Positions 27,241-37,041 of a stretch of DNA of 64,000 nucleotides are shown piece by piece. Positions within the stretch are counted from its first letter, which is position 1. Every line of letters starts with the position of its first letter. A model generated the notes under the pieces. That model searched no databases, had not been told where the DNA came from, and was given only the letters and a program-made list of their open reading frames with translations. A program made the position numbers and the translations under genes. The DNA is taken from positions 2,542,001 to 2,606,000 of the forward strand of contig NZ_CP124855.1 of assembly GCF_030012525.1 (NCBI RefSeq), in the 5' to 3' direction. This DNA is from Chryseobacterium gotjawalense. GTDB taxonomy: Bacteria > Bacteroidota > Bacteroidia > Flavobacteriales > Weeksellaceae.

Positions 27241-27642
27241 ATGGGATCAAGAAAAAGAGAAAGTGCATTGGCACGTAAAATAGCAAATCAAGATGTAGCA
27301 AAAGCGTTACATAATGACTGCCCGTCTTCTCCAAGAAAAATGAGATTAGTAGCTGATATCATTAGAGGAGTAGAAGTAGATAAGGCGTTGAGTATCCTTA
27401 AATATTCCAAGAAAGATGCTTCAAATAAATTAGAGAAAGTACTTCTTTCGGCGATGGCTAACTGGCAATCAAAAAACGAAGGTGCTGATATCGAAGAAGC
27501 AAACTTAATCGTAAAAGAAATTATGGTTGACAGTGCAAGACAATTGAAGAGACTAAGACCAGCACCACAAGGTAGAGGTCATAGAATCAGAAAAAGATCA
27601 AACCACATCACTTTAATTTTAGGAACTAAAGATAATAAATAA
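27241..27642 (+). CDS. rplV: 50S ribosomal protein L22
   Basis: uL22 (133 aa) lines the exit tunnel with its beta hairpin, seen here as [19 protein letters not shown]. The N-terminus carries about 20 extra residues ([18 protein letters not shown]) compared with enterobacterial L22, before the conserved [14 protein letters not shown]. Confidence 0.96.
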   Translation: MGSRKRESALARKIANQDVAKALHNDCPSSPRKMRLVADIIRGVEVDKALSILKYSKKDASNKLEKVLLSAMANWQSKNEGADIEEANLIVKEIMVDSARQLKRLRPAPQGRGHRIRKRSNHITLILGTKDNK

Positions 27643-27649
27643 TCAAGGT

Positions 27650-28393
27650 ATGGGACAGAAGACAAATCCAATTGGTAACAGATTAGGTATCATCAGAGGA
27701 TGGGATTCAAACTGGTATGGTGGTAAAGATTATGGAGACAGAATCGCAGAAGACTACAAGATCAGAAGATACCTTGAGGCAAGATTATCTAAAGGTGGAA
27801 TTTCAAAAATCTACATCGAGAGAACATTGAAATTAGTAACCATTACAATTACGACTGCTAGACCGGGATTAATTATCGGTAAAGGAGGACAGGAAGTTGA
27901 TAAATTAAAAGAAGAATTAAAAAAATTGACGGATAAAGATATCCAGATCAATATCTTCGAAATCAAAAGACCTGAACTCGACGCAGTTTTAGTTGCAGAC
28001 AGCATCGCAAAGCAAATCGAAAATAGAATTTCTTACAGAAGAGCTGTGAAAATGTCAATTCAAAGCACCATGAGAATGGGAGCAGAAGGAATCAAAGTAC
28101 AGATCTCTGGAAGATTAAACGGAGCTGAGATGGCAAGAAGCGAATCTTTCAAAGAAGGAAGAATCCCATTGTCAACTTTTAGAGCAGATATCGATTACCA
28201 TATCGGTGAAGCACTTACTCAGTACGGGAAACTAGGAGTGAAAGTTTGGATTATGAAAGGGGAAGTGTACGGTAAAAGAGACCTTAGCCCATTAGTAGGA
28301 CAACAGAAAAAAGCACCTGCAGGAAGAGGAGATCGTAACGATCGTAATGATAGAGGAGACAGAGGCGATAGAAGACCAAGAGATAGAAAATAA
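27650..28393 (+). CDS. rpsC: 30S ribosomal protein S3
   Basis: uS3 (247 aa) is at the mRNA entry channel and has helicase activity with S4. The KH motif is [19 protein letters not shown]. The C-terminus ends in an Arg/Asp-rich tail of about 25 residues ([16 protein letters not shown]), probably disordered. After it comes an 83-nt gap with heptad repeats. Confidence 0.96.
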   Translation: MGQKTNPIGNRLGIIRGWDSNWYGGKDYGDRIAEDYKIRRYLEARLSKGGISKIYIERTLKLVTITITTARPGLIIGKGGQEVDKLKEELKKLTDKDIQINIFEIKRPELDAVLVADSIAKQIENRISYRRAVKMSIQSTMRMGAEGIKVQISGRLNGAEMARSESFKEGRIPLSTFRADIDYHIGEALTQYGKLGVKVWIMKGEVYGKRDLSPLVGQQKKAPAGRGDRNDRNDRGDRGDRRPRDRK

Positions 28394-28437
28394 TTAATGA
28401 AATTTTGGAGGATACTTTTTAAATGACCGTTACTTTT

Positions 28438-28466
28438 TTAAAATCTAAAATCTAAAATCTAAAATT
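28438..28466. repeat. Heptad repeat upstream of rplP
   Basis: Three clean units of AATCTAA plus a partial one, ending 10 nt before the rplP start. One of several 7-nt spacer repeats in the window. Confidence 0.7.
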
Positions 28467-28476
28467 CCTAGAAATT

Positions 28477-28902
28477 ATGTTACAACCAAGAAGAACCAAA
28501 TTCCGTAAAGTTCACAAGATGAAAATGAAGGGGATTGCCCAAAGAGGCAGTCAACTTGCATACGGAACTTTCGGGATCAAAGCTAATGAAGGAGCTTGGA
28601 TCACTGCAAGACAAATTGAAGCAGCGCGTATTGCTGCAACAAGATATATGAAAAGAGAAGGTCAGTTATGGATCAAAGTATTTCCAGACAAACCTATTAC
28701 TAAAAAACCAGCCGAAGTAAGGATGGGGAAAGGTAAAGGTGCTGTGGAATATTGGGTATCTGTAGTGAAACCTGGTAAAATTATGTTTGAAGTAGGTGGC
28801 GTATCTTATGAAGTTGCAAAAGAAGCACTTCGTCTTGCCGCTCAGAAACTTCCTGTTACTACAAGATTTGTAGTTGCTAACGATTTTGTTCAACCTCAAT
28901 AA
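28477..28902 (+). CDS. rplP: 50S ribosomal protein L16
   Basis: uL16 (141 aa) supports the A-site tRNA and is added late in 50S assembly. It begins [19 protein letters not shown], with the conserved [19 protein letters not shown]. Its start lies just after a heptad repeat. Confidence 0.97.
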   Translation: MLQPRRTKFRKVHKMKMKGIAQRGSQLAYGTFGIKANEGAWITARQIEAARIAATRYMKREGQLWIKVFPDKPITKKPAEVRMGKGKGAVEYWVSVVKPGKIMFEVGGVSYEVAKEALRLAAQKLPVTTRFVVANDFVQPQ

Positions 28903-28911
28903 TTTATTAAA

Positions 28912-29103
28912 ATGAAAAAAGCTGACATCAAAAATCTAAGCGCAGGAGACATTCAGAACAAACTAGTTGAAGTGAAAGCAGATTTCAATAAAATGAAATT
29001 ATCGCACAGCATCAGCCCGATTGAAAATCCTATTCAAATCAAAGATTTGAGAAGAACAATCGCAAGACTGGAAACTGAATTAACACTAAAACAACAATCA
29101 TAA
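28912..29103 (+). CDS. rpmC: 50S ribosomal protein L29
   Basis: uL29 (63 aa), a two-helix protein near the tunnel exit. It begins [10 protein letters not shown] and has the usual [19 protein letters not shown]. Operon position after rplP is standard. Confidence 0.95.
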   Translation: MKKADIKNLSAGDIQNKLVEVKADFNKMKLSHSISPIENPIQIKDLRRTIARLETELTLKQQS

Positions 29104-29116
29104 TTTTCCTTTTATC

Positions 29117-29371
29117 ATGGATAGAAATTTAAGAAAAGAAAGAATCGGAATCGTTTCTAGCAATAAAATGGAAAAAACCATTGTTGTAAGTGAAACGACG
29201 AGAGTAAAACACCCGATGTACGGTAAATTCGTTTTGAAAACGAAAAAATATACCGCTCATGATGAGAACAACGAGTGTACTGAAGGCGATACAGTATTAA
29301 TTACTGAAACAAGACCTTTAAGTAAAAGTAAGAGATGGAGATTAGTAAGAATCATTGAAAAAGCTAAGTAA
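29117..29371 (+). CDS. rpsQ: 30S ribosomal protein S17
   Basis: uS17 (84 aa), an early 16S-binding protein with an OB fold. It has [20 protein letters not shown] and the C-terminal [16 protein letters not shown]. Its stop codon overlaps the rplN ATG by one base (TAATG). Confidence 0.96.
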   Translation: MDRNLRKERIGIVSSNKMEKTIVVSETTRVKHPMYGKFVLKTKKYTAHDENNECTEGDTVLITETRPLSKSKRWRLVRIIEKAK

Positions 29372-29739
29372 TGTTACAAACCGAATCAAGATTAAAAGTT
29401 GCTGATAACACAGGTGCAAAAGAAGTACTGGTTATTAGAGTTCTAGGAGGAACTAGAAGAAGATATGCTTCAGTTGGTGATAAGATCGTAGTTACTATCA
29501 AAGATTCTACACCACAAGGAACTGCAAAAAAAGGAACTATTTCTAAAGCAGTAGTGGTAAGAACAAAAAAAGCAGTAAGAAGAAAAGATGGTTCATACAT
29601 CAAATTCGACGACAACGCTTGTGTTCTTTTAAACGCTACTGGTGAAATGAGAGGAACCAGAGTTTTCGGACCTGTGGCTCGTGAACTAAGAGACAAAGAA
29701 TACATGAAAGTCATTTCATTAGCTCCTGAAGTACTTTAA
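29371..29739 (+). CDS. rplN: 50S ribosomal protein L14
   Basis: uL14 (122 aa) sits at the subunit interface and is the docking point for RsfS. It has [20 protein letters not shown] and the C-terminal [22 protein letters not shown]. The start overlaps the rpsQ stop by one base. Confidence 0.97.
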   Translation: MLQTESRLKVADNTGAKEVLVIRVLGGTRRRYASVGDKIVVTIKDSTPQGTAKKGTISKAVVVRTKKAVRRKDGSYIKFDDNACVLLNATGEMRGTRVFGPVARELRDKEYMKVISLAPEVL

Positions 29740-29757
29740 TTTTAAAATTTACAAAAA

Positions 29758-30084
29758 ATGACAAAGTTAAAAATCAAAAGAGGAGATAACGTAATCATCA
29801 CTACCGGAAAGAAAGAAATTAAAGGTAAAAAAGGTGAGGTTATAGAAGTGATCAGAAAAGAAGGCAAAGACGCAAGAGTAATTGTTGCAGGTTTAAATAT
29901 TGTTAAAAAACATACTAAACCATCTGCAGGAAATCCACAAGGCGGAATTGTAGAAAAAGAAGCATCAATCCATATTTCAAATGTTATGTTGATCGACAAA
30001 AACGGTAAACCAACAAAAACAGGAAGTAAGGTAGAAGGTGATAAGAAAGTGAGAGTTGCTAAATCAACCGGTGAAACTTTATAA
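29758..30084 (+). CDS. rplX: 50S ribosomal protein L24
   Basis: uL24 (108 aa) starts 50S assembly with L3. The KOW motif is [20 protein letters not shown] near the N-terminus, and [20 protein letters not shown] is conserved. The gene ends 10 nt before rplE. Confidence 0.96.
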   Translation: MTKLKIKRGDNVIITTGKKEIKGKKGEVIEVIRKEGKDARVIVAGLNIVKKHTKPSAGNPQGGIVEKEASIHISNVMLIDKNGKPTKTGSKVEGDKKVRVAKSTGETL

Positions 30085-30094
30085 TAAAACGACG

Positions 30095-30646
30095 ATGGAA
30101 TATATAGCAAGACCAAAACAAATATATAAAGAGAAAATTGTTCCTACAATGATGGAAGAATTTGGGTACAAATCTGTAATGCAGGTTCCTAAATTATTGA
30201 AAATCGTTGTGTCACAAGGTTTGGGTGCAGCAACAGCTGACAAGAAAATTGTTGATTACGGAATCGAAGAACTTACAGCAATCACTGGTCAAAAAGCAGT
30301 TGGAACTCTTTCTAAGAAAGATGAGGCAGCTTTCAAATTAAGAAAAGGAATGCCTGTAGGTGCTAGAGTTACTTTAAGAGCAAATCAAATGTATGAGTTC
30401 TTAGACCGATTAACTTCTTCAGCTTTACCACGTATCCGTGATTTTAACGGTATCAAAGCAGATGGTTTCGACGGTAGAGGAAATTACAACTTAGGGATTA
30501 CTGAGCAAATCATCTTCCCAGAGATTGCAATTGACAAAGTAAAAAAAATCCAGGGGATGGACATTACTTTTGTAACTTCTGCGAAAACTGACAAAGAAGC
30601 TAAATCACTATTAACGCATTTCGGTATGCCTTTCAAAAAGAACTAA
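30095..30646 (+). CDS. rplE: 50S ribosomal protein L5
   Basis: uL5 (183 aa) binds 5S rRNA and contacts P-site tRNA. I use ATG 30095 ([17 protein letters not shown]); an upstream start would overlap rplX and match no L5. Conserved ITGQKAV and the C-terminal [19 protein letters not shown] are present. Confidence 0.96.
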   Translation: MEYIARPKQIYKEKIVPTMMEEFGYKSVMQVPKLLKIVVSQGLGAATADKKIVDYGIEELTAITGQKAVGTLSKKDEAAFKLRKGMPVGARVTLRANQMYEFLDRLTSSALPRIRDFNGIKADGFDGRGNYNLGITEQIIFPEIAIDKVKKIQGMDITFVTSAKTDKEAKSLLTHFGMPFKKN

Positions 30647-30647
30647 G

Positions 30648-30917
30648 ATGGCTAAAGAATCAATGAAAGCGCGTGAGCGCAAAAGAGAAGCTACGGTAGC
30701 TAAATATGCAGAGAAAAGAAAAGCTTTGAAAGAAGCTGGAGATTATCTTGGCTTACAAAAATTACCAAAAGATGCTTCGCCAGTAAGACTACACAACAGA
30801 TGTAAATTAACTGGAAGACCAAGAGGTTACATGAGAACATTCGGTCTTTCAAGAGTAACTTTCAGAGAAATGGCCAACAACGGTCTTATCCCGGGAGTGA
30901 AAAAAGCAAGTTGGTAA
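30648..30917 (+). CDS. rpsN: 30S ribosomal protein S14 (zinc-free form)
   Basis: uS14 (89 aa) of the long C-minus type: the region that would hold zinc cysteines in the short form reads [16 protein letters not shown] with a single cysteine. Ends [10 protein letters not shown] as expected. A 149-nt gap with heptad repeats follows. Confidence 0.96.
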   Translation: MAKESMKARERKREATVAKYAEKRKALKEAGDYLGLQKLPKDASPVRLHNRCKLTGRPRGYMRTFGLSRVTFREMANNGLIPGVKKASW

Positions 30918-30990
30918 TAATTTAGAACAATCAAGATGATCAAGTTGATTATTAGATAAAAGAAAAAAGAATAAAGAGAAAGGGTTTTAA

Positions 30991-31027
30991 TCTTGGCTCT
31001 TTGTTCTTGGCTCTTGGCTCTCTTTTC
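30991..31027. repeat. Heptad repeat upstream of rpsH
   Basis: Units TCTTGGC, TCTTTGT, TCTTGGC, TCTTGGC, TCTCTTT in phase; the preceding bases (ATAAAAG, AAAAAAG, AATAAAG) look like further degenerate heptads. Confidence 0.65.
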
Positions 31028-31066
31028 AAAACTGCTCATCACAAACCAATAATTTAAAATAGAAAA

Positions 31067-31465
31067 ATGGTAACAGATCCAATTTCAGATTTCCTAACCA
31101 GAGTAAGGAACGCACAAAGCGCAGGCCACAAAGTGGTGGATATTCCTGCATCGAAAATCAAAAAGGAGATTACAAAAATTTTGTTTGATCAAGGTTATAT
31201 TTTGAACTACAAGTTCGAAGATAACGCTGTTCAGGGAAACATCAAAATCGCTTTAAAGTACGACAAAACAACCAACAGACCTATCATCAAAAGCATCCAA
31301 AGAGCTTCAAGACCAGGTTTGAGACAATACAAAGGATCAGGTGAACTGCCAAGAGTATTGAACGGTTTGGGAATTGCAATTATCTCAACTTCGAGAGGAG
31401 TAATGACCGATAAAAAAGCACGTCAGGAAAAAGTGGGTGGAGAAGTAATCTGCTATGTTTATTAA
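31067..31465 (+). CDS. rpsH: 30S ribosomal protein S8
   Basis: uS8 (132 aa), primary 16S-binding protein. It starts [17 protein letters not shown] and ends with [20 protein letters not shown]. In enterobacteria it represses the spc operon; the 149-nt gap before it could carry a leader, but I only see heptads. Confidence 0.97.
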   Translation: MVTDPISDFLTRVRNAQSAGHKVVDIPASKIKKEITKILFDQGYILNYKFEDNAVQGNIKIALKYDKTTNRPIIKSIQRASRPGLRQYKGSGELPRVLNGLGIAIISTSRGVMTDKKARQEKVGGEVICYVY

Positions 31466-31482
31466 TTAATAATCAAAGGAAA

Positions 31483-32028
31483 ATGTCAAGAATTGGTAAA
31501 TCAATTATAGAAATTCCCGCTAATGTTACCGTAACCGAGAAAGACGGATTGGTAACTGTGAAAGGACCGAAAGGAGAACTTACACAGCAATTAGAGCAGG
31601 GAATCACTCTAAAGCAAGAAGACGGGATTCTAACTTTAGATCGTCCGTCGGAATCTAAACAACATAAAGCATTACACGGTCTTTACAGAGCGTTAATCAA
31701 TAATATGGTTCTTGGAACTGCCGAAGGGTGGACCAAAAAACTGGAATTGGTAGGAGTAGGATACAGAGCATCTAATCAAGGAAACAGATTAGATTTAGCT
31801 TTAGGATTCTCACACGGGATCGTACTGGATCTTCCGAAAGAAATCGTGGTAGAAACGTTATCTGAAAAAGGTAAAAACCCTATCATCACTTTAACATCAT
31901 TTGACAAACAATTATTAGGAATGGTTGCTGCAAAGATCAGATCTTTCAGAAAACCAGAACCATATAAAGGAAAAGGTGTTAGATTCGTTGGAGAAATTGT
32001 AAGACGTAAAGCTGGTAAATCTGCTTAA
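31483..32028 (+). CDS. rplF: 50S ribosomal protein L6
   Basis: uL6 (181 aa), near the GTPase-associated site, made of two related domains. It opens [17 protein letters not shown] and has the C-terminal signature [20 protein letters not shown]. Length normal. Confidence 0.97.
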   Translation: MSRIGKSIIEIPANVTVTEKDGLVTVKGPKGELTQQLEQGITLKQEDGILTLDRPSESKQHKALHGLYRALINNMVLGTAEGWTKKLELVGVGYRASNQGNRLDLALGFSHGIVLDLPKEIVVETLSEKGKNPIITLTSFDKQLLGMVAAKIRSFRKPEPYKGKGVRFVGEIVRRKAGKSA

Positions 32029-32045
32029 TTTTAAAACTTAAGAAC

Positions 32046-32393
32046 ATGGCACTAAGCAAAGTACAAAAAAGAAATAGAATTAAAAGAAGAGTAAGAGGGA
32101 AAATCTCTGGCTCTGCTGAATTACCAAGATTATCAGTTTACAAAAGCAATAAAGAAATTTACGCGCAGTTGATCGACGATAAAGATGGTAAAACTTTAGC
32201 CTCAGCTTCATCAAGAGCGCTGAATGCAAAAGGAAACAAAACAGAAATCTCTGCAGAGGTAGGTAAAGCAATCGCTGAAAAAGCTAAAGCTGCAGGAATT
32301 GAAAAAATAGTGTTCGACAGAAACGGATTCGTATATCATGGTAGAGTGAAAGCTTTAGCTGATGGTGCGAGAGAAGGCGGACTAAAATTCTAA
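32046..32393 (+). CDS. rplR: 50S ribosomal protein L18
   Basis: uL18 (115 aa) binds 5S rRNA. It starts [19 protein letters not shown] and ends [19 protein letters not shown]. Between rplF and rpsE with 17-18 nt gaps. Confidence 0.96.
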   Translation: MALSKVQKRNRIKRRVRGKISGSAELPRLSVYKSNKEIYAQLIDDKDGKTLASASSRALNAKGNKTEISAEVGKAIAEKAKAAGIEKIVFDRNGFVYHGRVKALADGAREGGLKF

Positions 32394-32411
32394 TCATTAA
32401 ATTTCGGAAAT

Positions 32412-32933
32412 ATGTTAGGACTAGATAATATAGAAAAAATCAAACCGGGAGGATTAGAACTTAAAGATCGTCTCGTTTCAGTAAACAGAGTTACGAAAGT
32501 AACCAAAGGAGGTAGAGCTTTCGGATTTTCTGCAATCGTGGTTGTAGGAGACGAAGCTGGGACTGTAGGATTCGGTTTAGGAAAATCTAAAGAAGTTGCT
32601 TCGGCTATTGCAAAAGCAGTAGAAGATGCGAAGAAAAATTTAGTGAAAATTCCTATGAAAGATCATACAATTCCTCACCAAACATCCGCAAGATATGGTG
32701 GTGCAGATATCTTCTTGAGACCTGCAACTCATGGTACCGGTGTAATCGCTGGTGGTACAGTTCGTATGGTATTGGAATCTGCTGGTATTAAAGATATTCT
32801 TTCTAAATCTAAAGGTTCATCTAACCCACATAACGTAGTAAAGGCAACTTTCAAAGCGTTATTGGATATTAGAAAACCTGAGGAAATCGCAAGATTAAGA
32901 GGTATTTCATTAAATAAAGTGTTTAACGGTTAA
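32412..32933 (+). CDS. rpsE: 30S ribosomal protein S5
   Basis: uS5 (173 aa) acts in decoding fidelity and helps shape the mRNA entry. The S5 signature [18 protein letters not shown] is near residue 35, and the C-terminal domain has [16 protein letters not shown]. Length normal. Confidence 0.97.
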   Translation: MLGLDNIEKIKPGGLELKDRLVSVNRVTKVTKGGRAFGFSAIVVVGDEAGTVGFGLGKSKEVASAIAKAVEDAKKNLVKIPMKDHTIPHQTSARYGGADIFLRPATHGTGVIAGGTVRMVLESAGIKDILSKSKGSSNPHNVVKATFKALLDIRKPEEIARLRGISLNKVFNG

Positions 32934-32944
32934 TAAGTAAAGCA

Positions 32945-33121
32945 ATGGCAAAAATTCAAATCAAACAAGTAAGAAGCGCTATTGGTAGAACCAAAACTCA
33001 AAAGAGAACGCTTGAAGCATTAGGATTGAAAAAACTTCACCAAGTGGTAGAACATGACGATACTCCTGCAATTCTAGGAATGGTAGCGGCAGTAGGTCAC
33101 TTATTAGAAGTACAAAAATAG
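32945..33121 (+). CDS. rpmD: 50S ribosomal protein L30
   Basis: uL30 (58 aa), a short 50S protein. It reads MAKIQIKQVRSAIGRTKTQK and GLKKLHQVVEHDDTPAILGM; this matches the short bacterial L30. Begins 11 nt after rpsE. Its stop is followed by a 77-nt gap with heptads. Confidence 0.95.
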   Translation: MAKIQIKQVRSAIGRTKTQKRTLEALGLKKLHQVVEHDDTPAILGMVAAVGHLLEVQK

Positions 33122-33196
33122 AAAATTGACAAAGAGACCAAGAGACTTGATAATGATAGTCTCTTATCTCTAATCTTTAAATCTCAAATCTAAAAA
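33122..33196. repeat. Heptad repeat and hairpin upstream of rplO
   Basis: A run of 7-nt units: TCTCTTA, TCTCTAA, TCTTTAA, ATCTCAA, ATCTAAA. An 8-bp stem AAGAGACT (33140-33147) / AGTCTCTT (33158-33165) is formed by the heptads on its two sides. Confidence 0.6.
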
Positions 33197-33198
33197 TA

Positions 33199-33645
33199 AT
33201 GAATTTAAATAATATTAGACCTGCAGCAGGTTCTACTCACAGTACGAAAAGAATCGGAAGAGGACAAGGTAGTGGAAAAGGTGGTACAGCTGGGAAAGGT
33301 CACAATGGTCAGCAAGCAAGAGCTGGTTATTCTCAGAAAATTGGTTTCGAAGGTGGACAAATGCCTTTGCAAAGAAGATTACCGAAATTCGGTTTCACCA
33401 ACATCAATAGAAAAGAGTATAGAGGAATTAATATTGATACCCTGCAACTTTTAGCGGATACCAAAAATATCACAGAAATTACGCAAGAGGTATTAGTAGA
33501 AAATGGTTTAGCTAAAAAAAGCGAAATCGTGAAAATTATGGGTAGAGGAGAGTTGAAAGCTGGTATTTCAATTTCTGCGCACAAATTCACTAAATCTGCA
33601 GAAGAAGCAATTGCTAAAGCAGGAGGTAAAGCAATTACTCTATAA
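33199..33645 (+). CDS. rplO: 50S ribosomal protein L15
   Basis: uL15 (148 aa) begins with the glycine/lysine-rich RNA-binding stretch RIGRGQGSGKGGTAGKGHNG. Conserved FEGGQMPLQRRLPKFGF follows. It precedes secY by 8 nt as in most bacteria. Confidence 0.97.
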   Translation: MNLNNIRPAAGSTHSTKRIGRGQGSGKGGTAGKGHNGQQARAGYSQKIGFEGGQMPLQRRLPKFGFTNINRKEYRGINIDTLQLLADTKNITEITQEVLVENGLAKKSEIVKIMGRGELKAGISISAHKFTKSAEEAIAKAGGKAITL

Positions 33646-33653
33646 TTTTTACA

Positions 33654-35036
33654 ATGAAAGAATTTATACAAACACTAAAAAACATTTGGAGTCTTAAGGA
33701 ACTAAGAGAAAAAATACTTTTTACTCTTGGAATTGTCCTAGTGTATAGATTCGCATCTTATATTTCCTTACCGGCCATTAACATGGCAGAGGTAGGGAAT
33801 CTTTTGGATATTTACAAAAACCAGGGAGGCAACAAGCAAGGAGCAGGACTTCTTGGCTTGCTTTCTTCGTTTACAGGTGGGGCATTCAGTAGAGCGTCGA
33901 TTATGGCACTCGGTATTATGCCTTATATTTCTGCTTCCATTATTGTGCAGTTAATGGGTATGGCAATTCCGTACCTTCAGAAATTGCAGAAAGATGGCGA
34001 AAGTGGTAGAAATACCTTAAACCAAATTACAAGATGGTTAACTATTGCAGTTTGTTTGGTACAGGCACCTTCTTACCTTACTTCAATCACTCAGATGTTC
34101 TTGCCGCACGCACAGTTTGCTTCTGCTTACTATGTAAATCCGCAGTCCATTATGTTCTGGTTGCCTAGTATCGTAATTTTGGTCGCTGGTTCTGTATTCG
34201 CGATGTGGTTAGGAGAAAAGATTACCGATAAAGGAATCGGAAACGGAATATCTATCCTTATTATGGTTGGTATTCTTGCTGATTTCCCAGGTGCTTTCAT
34301 TCAGGAAGTTGCAACTCAAACAGGTAAAGGTGGTTTTGGTACCATTATGATCCTTATTGAAATTCTCTTCTGGATGTTGGTTGTCCTTTTAGCAATCGTT
34401 CTTTCGGTCGCAGTTCGCAAAATTCCTATTCAATATGTAAGTAGAGCGCAAGCAAGAGGTGGGGTAAACAAAAATTTAATGCAAGGTGCAAGACAATGGA
34501 TTCCTTTAAAAGTAAATGCTTCTGGAGTAATGCCAATCATCTTTGCGCAGGCACTAATGTTTGTTCCTGGATTGTTGACGAAAGTTGATGAGACAAACAC
34601 CTTCTTAGCAGGATTCAAAAATGTATTTAGTTGGCAGTACAATGTATTGTTTGCGTTATTAATTATCATCTTCTCATTTTTCTATACCGCAATTACAATT
34701 CCGGTGAATCAAATGGCTGATGATTTAAAAAGAAATGGTGGACTGATTCCGAAGGTAAGACCCGGGAAAGAAACCGCTGATTATCTGGATGATATTTTGT
34801 CAAAAATAACCTTGCCAGGTTCTATCTTTTTAGCTATCTTTGCAATCCTTCCAGCACTTGTGCATGGAGCGTTTGTTCAGACCGATCGTTTTGCCCTGTT
34901 TTTCGGGGGTACATCACTTTTGATTATGGTCGGGGTGATCTTAGACACTGTACAGCAAATCAATACGTATTTGTTGAATCATCATTATGATGGCTTAATG
35001 CAGTCTAAATTATCTAGAACGAACAATAATTTGTAA
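33654..35036 (+). CDS. secY: Protein translocase subunit SecY
   Basis: SecY (460 aa) is the channel of the Sec translocon with ten predicted membrane helices. It contains the conserved LGIMPYISASIIVQL in TM2 and the basic cytoplasmic loop between helices 8 and 9, where the SecA/ribosome contact lies (YLDDILSKITLPGS region). Part of the spc operon, between rplO and infA. Confidence 0.97.
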   Translation: MKEFIQTLKNIWSLKELREKILFTLGIVLVYRFASYISLPAINMAEVGNLLDIYKNQGGNKQGAGLLGLLSSFTGGAFSRASIMALGIMPYISASIIVQLMGMAIPYLQKLQKDGESGRNTLNQITRWLTIAVCLVQAPSYLTSITQMFLPHAQFASAYYVNPQSIMFWLPSIVILVAGSVFAMWLGEKITDKGIGNGISILIMVGILADFPGAFIQEVATQTGKGGFGTIMILIEILFWMLVVLLAIVLSVAVRKIPIQYVSRAQARGGVNKNLMQGARQWIPLKVNASGVMPIIFAQALMFVPGLLTKVDETNTFLAGFKNVFSWQYNVLFALLIIIFSFFYTAITIPVNQMADDLKRNGGLIPKVRPGKETADYLDDILSKITLPGSIFLAIFAILPALVHGAFVQTDRFALFFGGTSLLIMVGVILDTVQQINTYLLNHHYDGLMQSKLSRTNNNL

Positions 35037-35044
35037 TTAGATAA

Positions 35045-35260
35045 ATGGCAAAACAAAAACATATTGAACAAGACGGCGTTATTACGGAAGCACTTTCGAA
35101 CGCCCAATTTCGTGTTGAGCTAGAAAATGGTCACGTACTTATCGCGCACATTTCTGGTAAAATGCGGATGCATTATATTAAACTTCTCCCTGGCGACAAG
35201 GTGAAGTTAGAATTATCTCCTTATGATTTATCAAAAGGAAGAATAACCTTCAGATATTAA
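35045..35260 (+). CDS. infA: Translation initiation factor IF-1
   Basis: IF-1 (71 aa), an S1-type OB-fold protein that blocks the A site during initiation. It reads [20 protein letters not shown] and ends KGRITFRY. It is followed by a 143-nt gap with a hairpin before rpmJ. Confidence 0.97.
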   Translation: MAKQKHIEQDGVITEALSNAQFRVELENGHVLIAHISGKMRMHYIKLLPGDKVKLELSPYDLSKGRITFRY

Positions 35261-35292
35261 TTTCAGCTAAAACTGAATTTAAGTATATAAAG

Positions 35293-35330
35293 AGAACTTC
35301 AATAGAATTGAAGAATTATATTGAAGTTCT
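35293..35330 (+). promoter_or_regulatory. Hairpin between infA and rpmJ
   Basis: AGAACTTCAA (35293-35302) pairs perfectly with TTGAAGTTCT (35321-35330) around an 18-nt loop, about 74 nt before rpmJ. No T-run follows. It lies where a leader of the downstream alpha-operon genes would be; role unproven. Confidence 0.45.
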
Positions 35331-35403
35331 AAATTTAAACAAAATGGGAATGATTCCGTAAGATCTCATTTAACCGTTGTAAAATTAACAAAGTAAGTAA
35401 CGA

Positions 35404-35520
35404 ATGAAAGTTAGAGCATCTATCAAAAAAAGAAGTGCTGATTGCAAGATCGTTCGCCGAAAAGGCGTTCTGTTTGTAATCAACAAGAAGAACCCAAAAT
35501 TTAAACAAAGACAAGGCTAA
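35404..35520 (+). CDS. rpmJ: 50S ribosomal protein L36 (zinc-free form)
   Basis: bL36 (38 aa) starts [20 protein letters not shown] and ends NPKFKQRQG. Of the zinc ligands in the C-plus form only Cys14 remains; positions 11, 27 and 32-33 are Ser, Asn and Phe/Lys, so it should not bind zinc. Confidence 0.93.
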   Translation: MKVRASIKKRSADCKIVRRKGVLFVINKKNPKFKQRQG

Positions 35521-35529
35521 AATTAAATT

Positions 35530-35907
35530 ATGGCGAGAATTTCCGGTATTGATTTACCAAAAAACAAAAGAGGCGTTATCGGTTTAACTTATATCTATGG
35601 TGTTGGAAGAAGTACTTCTTCTGAGATCTTGAAAGCAGCCGGCATCAGCGAAGACAAGAAAGTCAACGAATGGAATGACGATGAATTGGCATTAATCAGA
35701 AACTACATCACTGAAAACATCAAAGTGGAAGGTGAATTGCGTTCTGAAACACAACTAAACATCAAGCGATTGATGGATATTGGTTGCCAACGAGGAATAC
35801 GTCACAGACTGGGATTACCTTTAAGAGGACAAAGAACAAAGAATAATTCTAGAACCCGAAAAGGAAAGAGAAAAACTGTTGCTAACAAGAAAAAAGCAAG
35901 TAAATAA
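35530..35907 (+). CDS. rpsM: 30S ribosomal protein S13
   Basis: uS13 (125 aa) contacts the large subunit and P-site tRNA. It starts [20 protein letters not shown] and has [20 protein letters not shown] near the C-terminus. First alpha-operon S-protein gene, 9 nt after rpmJ. Confidence 0.97.
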   Translation: MARISGIDLPKNKRGVIGLTYIYGVGRSTSSEILKAAGISEDKKVNEWNDDELALIRNYITENIKVEGELRSETQLNIKRLMDIGCQRGIRHRLGLPLRGQRTKNNSRTRKGKRKTVANKKKASK

Positions 35908-35919
35908 TCGGTAAGAATT

Positions 35920-36309
35920 ATGGCAAAACAGACAAAAGCAGTTAAGAAAAGAAAAGTAAAAGTTGAAGCAATTGGTGAAGCACACATCCAGGCGACTTTC
36001 AACAATATTATCATTTCTTTAACAAATAAAAGTGGAGAAGTAATCTCATGGGCATCTGCCGGAAAAATGGGATTCAGAGGTTCAAAGAAGAATACTCCTT
36101 TTGCAGCGCAAATGGCTGCGGAAAATTGCTCAACAGTAGCACACGATGCTGGACTACGCAGAGTAAAGGTTTACGTGAAAGGTCCTGGAGCAGGTAGAGA
36201 ATCTGCGATCAGAACCATCCACAATTCAGGAATTGAAGTTAGTGAAATCGTTGATGTGACTCCAATGCCACATAATGGTTGTAGACCACCAAAAAGAAGA
36301 AGAGTATAA
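35920..36309 (+). CDS. rpsK: 30S ribosomal protein S11
   Basis: uS11 (129 aa) forms part of the 30S platform. Conserved [18 protein letters not shown] and the C-terminal [18 protein letters not shown] are present. An 89-nt gap with heptads separates it from rpsD. Confidence 0.97.
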   Translation: MAKQTKAVKKRKVKVEAIGEAHIQATFNNIIISLTNKSGEVISWASAGKMGFRGSKKNTPFAAQMAAENCSTVAHDAGLRRVKVYVKGPGAGRESAIRTIHNSGIEVSEIVDVTPMPHNGCRPPKRRRV

Positions 36310-36355
36310 TCTATTATTTTATGTTTTAGCTTTAAATAATAATGATTATACATTA

Positions 36356-36392
36356 TTAATCTAAAATCTAAAATCTAGAATCTAAAATCTTA
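36356..36392. repeat. Heptad repeat upstream of rpsD
   Basis: Units of ATCTAAA, four in phase with one G substitution, ending 9 nt before the rpsD start. Confidence 0.7.
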
Positions 36393-36398
36393 AAAAAT

Positions 36399-37007
36399 AT
36401 GGCAAGATATATTGGACCAAAAACAAAGATTGCAAGAAAGTTTGGAGTTGCAATCTACGGAGATGACAAAAACTTCGAGAAAAGAAAAAACCAACCGCCG
36501 GGACAACACGGTGTGAACAAAAGAAGAAACCAGAAGAAATCGGAATATGCTGTTCAGTTAATGGAGAAGCAGAAAGCGAAATATACTTATGGAATTTTAG
36601 AGAAGCAATTCGCTAACCTATACGAAAAAGCTAACAGAGCAAAAGGCGTTACAGGTGAAGTTCTTTTACAATTATGTGAATCAAGATTAGACAATGTAGT
36701 GTATAGATTAGGGTTTGCAAAAACCAGAGCTGGAGCAAGACAATTGGTTTCTCACAGACACATCACTGTAAACGGAGAATTGGTAAACATCGCTTCATAT
36801 TCTATGAAAGCTGGTGACGTAGTTGCTGTGAGAGAGAAATCAAAATCTCTTGAAGTAATTGCTGATTCATTGGCTTACAGATCTACTTATGAGTGGTTAC
36901 AATTTAACGACGAAACCAAATCTGGTACTTTCGTATCTGCTCCGGAGAGAATCCAAATCCCGGAAGATTTGAAAGAACAGTTGATCGTCGAACTTTACTC
37001 TAAATAA
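36399..37007 (+). CDS. rpsD: 30S ribosomal protein S4
   Basis: uS4 (202 aa), primary assembly protein. It opens [19 protein letters not shown]. The S4 RNA-binding domain has [20 protein letters not shown] and [11 protein letters not shown]. In many bacteria S4 controls the alpha operon; the candidate leader lies before rpmJ. rpoA follows directly. Confidence 0.97.
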   Translation: MARYIGPKTKIARKFGVAIYGDDKNFEKRKNQPPGQHGVNKRRNQKKSEYAVQLMEKQKAKYTYGILEKQFANLYEKANRAKGVTGEVLLQLCESRLDNVVYRLGFAKTRAGARQLVSHRHITVNGELVNIASYSMKAGDVVAVREKSKSLEVIADSLAYRSTYEWLQFNDETKSGTFVSAPERIQIPEDLKEQLIVELYSK

Positions 37008-37041
37008 TAATTTTTTCAAATTTTTGCTCAACCCAAATTAT

